A stretch of DNA of 64,000 nucleotides from Ganoderma boninense (Eukaryota; Basidiomycota; Agaricomycetes; Polyporales; Polyporaceae), in the NCBI GenBank assembly GCA_002900995.3, contig CM035311.1, positions 2,294,001 to 2,358,000 of the forward strand, written 5' to 3'. This document shows, one piece after another, positions 33,001 to 42,862 of this stretch. The position numbers were made by a program, and so were the translations under genes. Positions within the stretch are counted from its first letter, which is position 1, and each line of letters opens with the position of its first letter. A model generated the notes under the pieces. The model did no database searches. It saw only the letters and a program-made list of their open reading frames with translations, and was not told the DNA's origin.

Positions 33001-34903
33001 ATACTCATTGCGCGAGTCTCATCGTTTGATGTGTCTGGCTTAGGTGTCCCCCCTCTTTCCGGCAAGACTCTAGTAACTTATGCAAGATCTCTGGTCGGGC
33101 GGGATTTTCGTCTCGTCGCGCAAGCGGCACCATTCGTGCTCCACAGTCTTGAAGGGATACCTGATGAGCTCATCAAGGTCTGGGTGGCCTTATCACGACT
33201 TGTACCGCTGGTTTGGCAGCCGGAAATTACTGACATCACTGCGCATCTCGTACGCATTCCATTCCGAACCACATGAGGTTCATCGTGCTGACATTTTGAC
33301 ATTGTAGGAACAAATGACACAGGCTATCTCGCATTTTCTCGAGGCAACATGCGAGCTAACGCCTCGTTGGTTCAACAAACCCAAGTTCCATATCTTACTG
33401 CACCTTCCGGACCATGTCCGCCGGTTTGGCCCACCAATGCTCTTCGCCACGGAAGGTTTTGAGTCATTTAACGCTGTCATCCGTTCACACAGTATCCACA
33501 GCAATCATCGCGCTCCCTCACGGGACATTGCGGCTGGGATGGCTCATCACAACCGGATCAGACACCTTCTGAGCGGAGGTTTCTTTATCATGCCGCGTGT
33601 CGTTAATGGCCGTCCAGATGAGCCAGTGCAAGACGTCCCTCTGGACAGCCTGCGGCCGTCAATATACCATTCTCGGTCCGCATGGCTGGCCAAGATGGGC
33701 CCCTCCACCTTCATCGAACGCAGCTGGCGATGCATCGGACCGGATCCGATCAACCTTCTATCGCTGGACGGCTTCGACGTCGATGTCCTTGGTCTTATCC
33801 GGACTGATCAGGATTTTGGCAACGATAACTACGGTATGTCGTGATTTGGGGGTGCTCTCACACCGCAAAGCGTTCCACTCACATGGTACCTCTTTTACAG
33901 GAGCATGTCGTAAAATAGGGAGCGCAGTATCTTGGGGTGAGACCCGCGGGGGTATGTGTGGGATCTGTGTCCCTATTCCGGGACTCCCCCCGACTTCGAA
34001 GAGGTTCCGCTCTGCTGAGAAGGTCTGCCTATCAAATGGCGACTGGTGTGGGCCTGCAAGTAACTCGTGGGTTCTGTGGCAGCGGAACTCTACACATCCG
34101 AGTCCTCGCTCCGGTCTTGGACGGATTGAGGAAATTTTGCAGGTTACTGGCACTGTGAGCGAGGCGCTAGGAAATGCTGACTGGATTGCTCTCCGCCTCT
34201 GTACCATTGGCGATGAGCATCCGCATTATGGCATGCCTCGTGTGGGCCTCTTGCAGCAATATGTCTTGATTCCCATCTCGGTAAGACATGTGTCCGACTT
34301 GCGTTCTTTGGAGCCCTGTATTCTAATCCTGATCGGGTTTAGGACGTTATCTGCACAGTCAACGTCCAGCACGACTGCGTCATGGCGCAATGCGCACTAG
34401 AGAGGACGAGGATTATCCGGCAAGAGCAAGAACAGACTTCGCATCGAGAGCTCGCCGTTGTGCATGCCGGGCATGACTATGTCTTAAACACAGGCCAAAT
34501 GCGCAATGCGGCAGCAATCCAGCCCCACTACATTCCCTTCAATTCGACTCGAACGCGCGATGAAATCATCCTCCAGGCTGCCATGCGTGAAGTGGCGCTG
34601 ACCAGACGGAACCAAAGTTCTGCCCGAGATCAATCAGGCCGTTCCGCCGCACTCAACAGGCGTGCACATCCATCGCATGGAGCAGGGCACTTTGCAACTC
34701 CGGTGCACCTCACACAATCTCGAGCACCTTCAAATGCCCAGTTTCAATTGCCCTTGACGTCACCGCAACCCGCCTTACCTCAGGCTTTTCCCCAACCAGG
34801 TTCAGGACGGGGCTTGAATACTCACGCTTCTGCGTCCTTGCGAGCAGGTGTACCTACTCGAGCTCATCGCACTGCCTTGATGTCTTCGTATAATATCTCT
34901 TGA
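30080..34903 (+). CDS. Plavaka-family transposase
   Basis: The product should cut and join the ends of the element. Exons verified include about 30080-30931, 30996-31229, 31287-31677 and 31732 to about 32029, with several more up to 34903. An N-terminal zinc-finger-like segment reads YFRCRCCDVDLQPKRIPAHE plus KTKFH. The family core is recognisable in IRHIPRCTFSNRQNIVIHWA, SIRYEGVMGHVYYVNDFAAL, EMANPRVRPHLRFLPENAG, MPTRWFTRGDQTYADVWDM, CDDTSGNLSKKWNKHNSFLF, GLAGKLFCRVCRVSKG, TPVEILHVILLGFVKYFWRD and FATEGFESFNAVIRSHSIHS. I found no stop or frameshift across the joined exons, so it may be functional. The start is uncertain because an intron may lie at 30183-30240. DDE residues were not assigned. 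Confidence 0.82.
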
Positions 34904-35363
34904 ATGTTATTCACTTCACTTTTCATGATCTTTTGGTTGAAATGTGAGAACTGCGAACATGGAGGAAATGTCGGTGACCAGCGTGACATAATCACTCAAG
35001 TGTGACATGGCGCTTGAGGTTCGGCTTCCGTGACCTGCCACGCAACCCTTTTCCTCTCCCAACCCTCATGCTTGTGCCCAGCGGATGACCGGCTGAACTT
35101 TTCCTGGTGAGCCAAATTGAACCCCTTTCTGTTATAGTTCACCTCGTGCTTGAATTAGCGTGTGTCCTTCGTTTTTAGATCAATGTGGACGTCCGCGACA
35201 CTCCGCAAGTCAACCGACTCAGACCCAAGCCACAATATTCAGACATGGCCGAAAGAATGGTCCCCGAGTTTCCTTTTTTTCGATATATTCATTCACGATA
35301 TCTCTCTGGATATATAAGGGGCAAGACTTGGTGCGTCGTCTCCTTGCCACCTCTTGCTTTATC
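34904..35363. other. Spacer between the two element genes
   Basis: The 460 bases hold the 3' end of the transposase gene and the promoter of the second gene, with a TATA box at 35311. Bases near 34990-35030 repeat the word CTTGAG/CTCAAG around GTGACATGG. No further gene was seen. Confidence 0.5.
35311..35319 (+). promoter_or_regulatory. TATA box of the second element gene
   Basis: TATATAAGG lies 45-53 bases upstream of the ATG at 35364. Sequence and distance suit a core promoter with a short leader. Confidence 0.6.
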
Positions 35364-37250
35364 ATGTCTGGATCCTCCCAAGGCAATTCGTCTTCTGGCC
35401 ACGCCCACGGTCGGTCAGCTGCACATCCGTCTTCCGTCGGATTGGCTGCTGGCCTGAACCCGAACGTGTCGTCAACGACGAGCTCAGGATCCGATGTCGA
35501 TGTCGTTGCTGGGCGGAACCCAGCTCGGGTTCAACGCGCGTCCATCGAGAGGCACATCGATAAGGTGGCAACTTCTTACAAGCTCGCTCCTCATTTTCGC
35601 CTTGAGCTGCATGCACACGGAGACGTGAGTACTCTTCATCTGTCTTCTCTGCCGTCTACAATCCAAGTTCATTTTTATTTTAGCACGTCTACGAGCTGTC
35701 TCCAGAGCACTGGGGGACAGCTATACGGTACATGGCTGCCCTCTGCCGGCTGACCCAGCATATGGAGACACTCGTGGAGTCGCAGGAGGTCCTCAAGATG
35801 GAGATCGGTGGTCTCAAGGCGCAGCTCACGAAGCGGTTTGTGATTTCGGACGAGCAGATGGTACGCCCCTCTTCCATCCTGTATTCATGTCGTCCAAGTC
35901 ACCCAATCTGTACAGGAGGATATCCTTCTTCTCTGCAAGGCTCTCGTCGTCGAAGGAGGTCGGGATGATTATGACTTCCATGACGAAGCTTTGGTACGCC
36001 TTGCCGAACCTTTCCATTGCGTAAACATCCTTACTCACTGTGTCATGACAGGAGCACCTCAAGGATGCGACCCGGTATCCCCGCTTTTCTGACGTCTTCA
36101 AGTCAAAGGCCAACATCAAGAATGTCCTCTCCGCTATCCGTCGTCAAGCCTCGTACGTGCGCAATTCGTACCGCGGTTATGTAAGTGTTCGGACGCCTTG
36201 TGCGCCCTCTTGAGCACTCATGCATATGCTGTGTACAGCTTCGGGACACCGTTTTTGATATCAAGAAGAAGTGCGGGCTCACGGTGTGTGTCAAAGGCGT
36301 TGTTCGCAAGTACTCCGACGGTGACCGTGCCCAACTGCGCATGGTGTTTCAGGTCCTCATTCTTGTAAGTGTCTACTTACTCTCTGTCGTAATCCCATGT
36401 CCTGATCATGTGAAGCGGAAGTACATTCGCGATCACCCAGCTCTTGTGGCCAGGAACGAGACGGAATCCGGAGAGGATAGCCCCATCGATGACGTCGACA
36501 ACGACAGTGGGCGCCCCACCAAGCGTGCACGGCTCCAGCCCCACTTCTGGGCGGAGTTCTCGGCGTGGATGAAGCAAAAGTACCAGGATTGGGGCCAAGA
36601 TTTCCGGAATGTTCAATGGGCAAAGTAAGTTCTATTCGACACTTCATGAACAGCGCTGACAATACTTAGGTTCATTGACGAGTGCGTGGCAGAGGAGCGT
36701 CGTCTCTTCCCGGATGACAAGCTTCTAGACCTTCCGCAGCGTAGCACTGCTGGTGGTGACGACGAGGACAACACCTCAAGTGCACCATCCAGTCAAGCTC
36801 GCCCCCGTTCGCCGTCGCCGCACTCCCCTCGCCCTCTGCACTCCCCTCGCCCTCTGCACTCCCCTCGTCCTCCTCGTCCTCCTCGCTCCCCTCTCGCTCC
36901 ACGTTCTCCTCGCTCTCCTCGCTCCCCTCGCTCTCCCTACCAGCGTCACTCACCCCGTTACCCATCCGTTCCTTTCTCGGGACGTCCGTCTGCCAGTGGC
37001 GGCCTTGTCAACCGTGAGGCCTTCCTACCCCCCATGGCTGCTGCTTCCCAGTCGTACACCCAATCGCCCATGCGCCCCGGCACGCCTTTTGTCTTCTCTG
37101 GGCAGTCTTCCCAGATGAACATGCGCACTCAGGCCCGGAGCAGTCTTTCACGTATCAAGACCACTCAGGCTACTATGTTCGTCCTGCGGCGGCGGGCTCC
37201 CAGCCCCGTCTTCCTAGCATGTCGACTGTGTTCGGCGGTGCCTACTAGGC
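35364..37250 (+). CDS. Second gene of the Plavaka-like element, uncharacterised
   Basis: The start gives MSGSSQGNSSSGHAHGRSAA. Joined exons continue IERHIDKVATSYKLAPHFRL, MAALCRLTQHMETLVESQEV (a probable coiled segment), FHDEALEHLKDATRYPRFSD, KSKANIKNVLSAIRRQASYV, FDIKKKCGLTVCVKGVVRKY, PHFWAEFSAWMKQKYQDWGQ and FIDECVAEERRLFPDDKLLD. A tail rich in SPRP/RSPR repeats follows (36800-36960), encoded by imperfect 18-base and 9-base tandem repeats. I do not recognise the family. The helical, DNA-associated look and its place suggest an accessory factor of the transposon, which is inference. Near 37130 the better-looking C-terminus (DHSGYYVRPAAAGSQPRLPS then VFGGAY and a stop) is in another frame, so there may be a frameshift or an unplaced intron. 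Confidence 0.65.
36806..36945 (+). repeat. Low-complexity tandem repeat coding for SPRP/RSPR units
   Basis: The 18-base unit CACTCCCCTCGCCCTCTG occurs in near-identical copies from about 36822, followed by shorter CGCTCTCCT/CGCTCCCCT units. It encodes serine-proline-arginine repeats in the second element gene and is probably length-variable. Confidence 0.75.
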
Positions 37251-38026
37251 ATCATTTTCTTATAGTACTGACTTCGATGGCCACGCTGGCCCTTTCTCGG
37301 TTCCGTTCACATCGTCGTATAATCACTCAACCATCTTGGTCAGGTGTTTGTATATGGTGAGTGCGCTGTTGCATGCCTTCCATTCATTTCTGATGTTGCT
37401 GTCTTTCCAGTTTGTGACTCGTCTTCTTGAAGGGGGTGGCGCGATGATTGATAGGCTCAACTATGCTCATATGGTCTCTCGTAGTACAGTTAGGTAGTAA
37501 TCAGTAGTTGTAGATGAATGAATATCATGTGGTTGTTTTATTTTCGGTTTGTCAGCCCCTCGGAAGCCATCGGAACTATTCGGATCCAACGCTGGAGGTA
37601 TCGGAATAGGTGTCGACCAGATTTGGTCTAGGGCCATGCTCCCAAGTCAATCCTGAGAGCTCGTTTTCAGTGGGTTGTAAGACCAGCGCATCTTAAGTCG
37701 CTCAGGAGGGTCTTCAAATGCGAATCACTTAAGATACGCTTGGCGAAATCCTCAAGATCAAATCCCTTAAAATCACCTTAACGTCCCGTTTCTGCGGTGT
37801 ATACGCGGACAGCGGACGTGATCCGTGGTGATCATATGTAGACATCTGTGAGAGAGCTGCAGACGAACCCCCACGCGGTCATGAACCAGAATGATATATC
37901 GTTACAAGCGAGGCGACCTCGCAGACCTCAGGCCGCCGCACTCGGCGTCGTCCAGACCCAAAAGATAAATTATCCACCCGACATACCGCGAGAGAGAAGA
38001 ACGGCGGCCAGACAGCGACGACGCGT
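37251..38026. other. Right flank of the element and 3' region of the sugar transporter
   Basis: No further gene was recognised. The stretch holds the tail of the second element gene, the CTTAAG-repeat region and the 3' untranslated region of the transporter gene on the minus strand. Confidence 0.4.
37686..37739. repeat. Inverted repeat with CTTAAG cores near the right end of the element
   Basis: GCGCATCTTAAG at 37686-37697 faces CTTAAGATACGC at 37728-37739, matching at 11 of 12 positions. Related words (CTCAAGATC, CCCTTAAAATC, CCTTAACG) follow to 37791. Such clustered short repeats are common as subterminal transposase sites. Confidence 0.5.
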
Positions 38027-39718
38027 CTACACAACCTTCTCGTCGTGGTGGTAGACGTCGCCCTTGACGTCGGCGACGTGGAGGTCCTGCGCGATGAGCT
38101 CGCGGCGGTACTTGACGGACGTGATGGGTGTCGAGTTCTGGTAGAGGAGGTCGACCTGCTCGAGGGAGAGACCCTTGGTTTCGGGAATGCAGAAGTACGT
38201 GAACACGAGACAGCCCGCGCACGTTGAACCCCAGATGAAGAACACCTTGACACCGAGGTTCGCGTTCCCCGCACCGGGGTTGACGAGGTAGGGCGTCGCG
38301 TACCCGATGCCGAAATTCCAGAGCCAGTTCGATGCGACGGATAGCGACATCGCCTTGGCGCGGATGTTGAGGGGGAAGATCTCGCCCGTGATGACCCATG
38401 CGATGGGACCCCAGGTCGAGGCAAAGGCAGCGATGTAGATGCAGACGAGGGCGATGAGGGCCTTCTGGCCAGCCTGGTTCTGGACCGAGATGGTGACGCC
38501 GATGATCGCGACGAGGAACTCGCAAATACACATGACGGCGGCACCATAGAGGAGGAGGGCACGGCGACCGAACTTCTCGACACCCCACATACCCGGGATG
38601 GTCATGAAGACGTTAACGATATTCGTCGCAACCGAGATGAGGAAGGGGTTTGAGATGCCAGAGTTTTGGAAGAAGGTCGTGCCGTCTAAGGACGAGAATG
38701 AGTACCTGTCAAAGATGGATAAAAGACGTGGGACTTACAGTAGAAGATGAAGTTGATACCCGTGAGCTGCTGCCACGCCTGAATGAAGATACCGGACAAA
38801 GTACGGAGGAAGATCTTGTTGTGCGTGAACTTGAAGCAGTCGGCGTACGAGCTCTCGCCAAGCTTCTGCTCCTCAGCGAGCGCTGTGCGGATGTCGCTCA
38901 GCTCAGTCTCAACCTCAGGGTCGTCAGGACTGAGAGACGTGAGACGGCCGAGCGAGCGCGCAGCTGCATCATCCCTACCCTTTTTGATGAGCCAACGGGG
39001 AGACTCAGGCAGGTAGAGCATGCCGGCGGAGAGGACGAACGCCCAGATGAACTGGATTGAGATGGGGATGCGCCACGCAGAGTGGTTGGGACGGTCCTTG
39101 GTTGCGTTGTTGACGACGGAGGCGAGAAGGAGACCGATCGTGATCGCCCACTGGTAGCCGGAAACAACGGCACCACGGATCCACTTGGGCGCGCATTCGG
39201 ACTGGTACATAGGGATGAGGGTGGAGACGAGACCGACTCCAAGACCGGCGAAGACACGACCGACGACGAACGTTGCGAGGTTGGAGGAACCGGTCTGGAG
39301 GGCAACACCCAGGCAAAAGACCAAGCAGGAGACGATAATACCGATGCGACGACCGAGGATATCAGCCACGGGCGCACCGAGCAGCGCGCCTAGAGCAACG
39401 CATGAGCGGGTCGTGAAGGAAGTTGACGTTGAAGCAAAACTCACCGAAGAAGGTACCGGCGGAGAGGATGGAGACCACGAGGGATTCGCGGGAGGAGGGA
39501 AGGAAGTAGCCAGATGGGTATGTCTTGAGGTCGGTTGTGGCGACACCGAAGGTGGAAAGCCAGTCTTTCATTTGGATAATACCGGAGATGGTACCGGTGT
39601 CGTAACCGAAGAGGATACCACCGAAGGCGGCGAAGGCAGTCATGGCAATGCCAGCCACCCGGCTCTTGCTGCCGGAGACACCGATGCCCCCGCCTGCAGC
39701 AACTGGACCACCAGGCAT
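38027..39718 (-). CDS. MFS sugar (hexose) transporter
   Basis: Proton-coupled or facilitative uptake of hexoses across the plasma membrane is expected. The start MPGGPVAAGGGIGVSG is at 39718 and the stop TAG at 38027-38029. Twelve membrane segments are apparent. Family signatures are GILFGYDTGTISGIIQMKDW in the first segment, DILGRRIG after segment 2, GRVFAGLGVGLVSTLIPMYQ, LPESPRWLIKKGR, the segment QQLTGINFIFYY and the C-terminal PETKGLSLEQVDLLYQ. The ends are cytosolic. The QQLTGINFIFYY motif is typical of hexose carriers in the HXT/MST group. The exact substrate cannot be read. Introns follow GTFFG and FIFYY. A TATA box lies about 115 bases upstream, with G-rich words beyond it. Confidence 0.94.
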
Positions 39719-42700
39719 TCTGAATGAAGACGCGTTAGGGAGGGCGGGAAAGAACGCGTAAGGAGATGGGGCGGGGTAAGTGGGGACGAACAACCACGGA
39801 GAGAAGGGGGTGGGCTGCGGGGTGGGGCATTTTATATGTAACAGGGGGAGGGATCGAGTAAGGAGGGAGAGCGGCTGACGCGGAGGCCAAGTCGCGGCCG
39901 GGGAAGCGGGGATGAGGACCTATCATCCACGCGGGTCTCGCATCCGTGCATCAGCGAGATCTGGTTTGCCGGCAGGTGCAGGCTAGGCGAGCGCTCAGGC
40001 ACTCTATCCGCGCGCCCTCTTGTGTGATCTCCAATTTTGCGGGGTCTTCTGATCTGCTAAGCGTGTACGTTTCGGCCGCAGGCGATGATGAGCGTGATTC
40101 CACCCCGCCGCCCCACCCCCACAAGAAACATTGATGCTCTGCGGGGAGCAGGCGGGGAGTCTTCCCCCGCATGCCCCGGTGTGGGGAACAGTTCGCGGTG
40201 GTACGCCTAGTGTAAGCCTGTGCATTCCCAAGGCAAGAGGCAAAAGCCGCATCGGATGATTCGGATCCTTCTGGCGTTAGCCGCTGGAACGGTCTGAGAG
40301 TGGGATAACATTTATGAACGCGGAGCATGTTCTGACCAATTTGGGACGTGATCGGCACTGGAAACTGCAGTCTGCGATTCATCCGCGACTCCTTTCGGTA
40401 CAAAAACCTTTCAAACACCACGGGTCTCTTCGACATTCAATCGATCTAGTCATGGCGTCGATGTGACTAGTAAGTAAGTGACGGTTGACAACGAGTGCAG
40501 GCAGTGGAGGGATGAGATGATCTCGACTGTCCGCGACCCGTCGGGGGTCGGGAGTCGGCGAAAGACATCCGGGACGGCCCGGGCCAGGGGCTGGGTAGAG
40601 AGGGTTCCGAGAAGATTGAGAATGGGGTAATGTGTGCTGGTCAGGGTCGAGGCTCAGAGCGATGGAACGGATAGCGGGCGAGGATTGGCCCACAGGGAGA
40701 CCGGGGTGTGGGCCGGTGAGGGTCTAGAAGGGCTGAGGCTACGCGGCGGGCGCTGATGACGAAGCTGGAAGGGAGAGCTTGGGGAGAGGACAGAGTTGAC
40801 GAGAGATGCATGCGTCTGGGAAACGGGTGGCGAGGCTAGTGTGAGAATTGTGTAGGGTAAATTTGATTGGGACATACGTCCGACTGTGGTTGTTCCTCCC
40901 GAGGTTGAGCTGGAGGGGAGTGCCAAGAGCTCGCGAATTCATGGGATTGTTGTCCGGCTGGAACATCCATCATGGCGCGGGGTGGAGCATGGCAACGACG
41001 GGGAGCGGGCACGGAACCTGAAGTGACGAGTGACAAGTGACTGTTGAACAGGGAGGAAAGAATTGGATGGAGATGTCGGGATGAAGCCGGGACCGTCGCC
41101 GACTGCGATGGAGGGGAATGCTTACTCGTTGTGGGTTCTAAAAGAGGATCCGTACCGTCGGGGGTGGTAAGACACCGAGTGGTTGCCATGTCTTGGTTGG
41201 GTGGGTGTTTGGTACAGGAAGAACGGCCGATGCCCATGTCGGAGAAATTCTGCACTGCATCCCCTCGCCAGCCCCAGACGAGGGCCGGTGTGGGGTCCGG
41301 ACCGGCGCGTGACTGTGATCGAGTGTGACGGTGACGATCGCCCGAGATGGCAATCGGCGCCGCTCCTCCGAGTCTCCCTCCGACATTCACGGTACACGAC
41401 ATGCACCAGTCCCACCACAGCCCAGAGCATCCGATGCTCTTCCCCACCGGCCTTTGCCCCTCTCTGACTCTCGCCTACAGCCACCATGCCCCCCCCCGTC
41501 TTTACTGTACGTTTACCGACCATCGACAATTGTTTCGTTCCTCTCCTCTTTGCCCGCCGCATCCTTTGCTAAACACACCTTCATGATGTTGCGCAGATGA
41601 AGAGAGGTATTTACCTTAATGTAGTTTCAATCACTAGTAAGCAGCCTCCTTCATGGTCGCTAATTGTCGTCCTACATCAAGGACACTCTTTCTTCCCAGT
41701 TAGTGCGCCTTCGAGCCTCGCGTGTATGTCCTCGAAGTCTCATTCTCCACCTGACCACGGGCCACGGCCATCCTTCTCGGTCGTTGGGATCTGGTTCCAC
41801 GCTCGCCGCAGTGCAAATCGAGTGGCTTCTTTTACAGAGCACGTGTCACGCGCCGTGCCCCGCCCTACATCAGTTGCATTCACTATACGAATCGAGATGT
41901 CGTCGACCGTTCAATTCAATATTTTGTGGCGGGCTTGTCGCTCGTACAAGCTGCTAGCAATGCATGCACTGGGCAAGACATTTTTTACACACACAACTTT
42001 CTAACGAGGACTCATCGTCTAGAGGTTTGCGTGGAGGCAGCTTGCGTCTGGTCACGTCTGCCATCAGCTTTCCCGGTTTCAAACTTGGTACCCTTGCCCT
42101 CTTCACCGTCCTACCGTGCAGAAATAGCATTCAGTTTGGCCATATAAGATCGTCTGTGGTCTGCACGGTCGGCTGAGAATAAATACTAAACATTTCAACC
42201 GCTGATCACGACATTTCAGCCATGACCTCTTGGATGTGCCATATGTGTTCATTCGTCGATTACCCCTGGTAGATCAGGCACCTAAAGTAATAACCCACCT
42301 CCTGACCCAACTGACGCTCCCCGAAATGCGTCTTCGTCTCAAGAGTGGATTATCCACTGCAGGAGCGGCACATACTCTTAGTGCGTACTTGCCTCCTCAC
42401 GCGACTTGCGGAAAAACACCATCAGCTGTGGAGCCGTTCACATGCCTCGGCGAATCTGCATTTGTTCCCGCCTTGATCATGAAGCGTGGTTAGTTAAAAA
42501 GCCGGCGCTGCGACCCCGGGACCGGGGAAGCGGCCACAAGACCATGATGACCATCAGGGAACAGTCAACTCGGGGGTTGACCTGAGTGTAACGTAATAGA
42601 TCATCATAAGCACAAGTAGGCGTACCTGATACTGGAGGCTCGTCTCTACGCCAAGAAGATCTCAGTGAGCAAGGCAACCTCGTTGCGTGACCCAGAAAGA

Positions 42701-42862
42701 TGCTGCTGGCCCCTACGTGAACACAATCTACCAACAGAAAATCAACTGAATGTCTAGCATCACACACAATGGTATTTCGCAGCAGCCATACTCGTACACG
42801 GTAAGTTGTTTACGCATCTTTTACGTAGATCCTGCCGTCTAGATGACCTCCCGAACGACGCA
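39719..42862. other. Long intergenic stretch, 3.1 kb, no gene recognised
   Basis: The left part is the transporter's promoter. From 40.4 to 41.6 kb many overlapping short open frames occur on all frames, which argues against coding. Between 41.6 and 42.5 kb plus-strand frames are open for up to 135 codons but show no family motif, and splice joins do not lengthen them. A degraded gene or a non-coding transcript cannot be excluded. Confidence 0.4.
39830..39836 (-). promoter_or_regulatory. TATA box of the sugar transporter gene
   Basis: On the minus strand the sequence is TATAAAA, 112 bases upstream of the ATG at 39718. Immediately upstream lie GCGGGG/GTGGGG words of the SYGGRG type bound by carbon-repression factors (CreA/Mig1), which would fit glucose control, though this is inference. 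Confidence 0.55.

Larger units (their letters stand above)
28900..37800 (+). mobile_element. Plavaka-like DNA transposon with two genes, ends not resolved
   Basis: The element is defined by a transposase gene (about 30080-34903) and a following gene in the same orientation (35364 to about 37250). Plavaka is a cut-and-paste DDE-type superfamily related to CACTA/Mirage-Chapaev elements and abundant in Agaricomycetes. The right flank at 37680-37790 has CTTAAG-bearing inverted repeats that may be subterminal transposase sites. The limits given are approximate. The left limit could lie anywhere between the 131-residue gene and 30.0 kb. Confidence 0.55.

Noticed and set aside
39082..39727. Open frames on the plus strand opposite the sugar transporter
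   Set aside because: They are antisense shadows rich in D/E/G/T and R, without any family signature.
40379..41600. Set of 75-200-codon frames on both strands between the transporter and the kinase gene
   Set aside because: Frames overlap on all readings, have proline/serine/arginine-biased composition and cannot be extended through splice sites.
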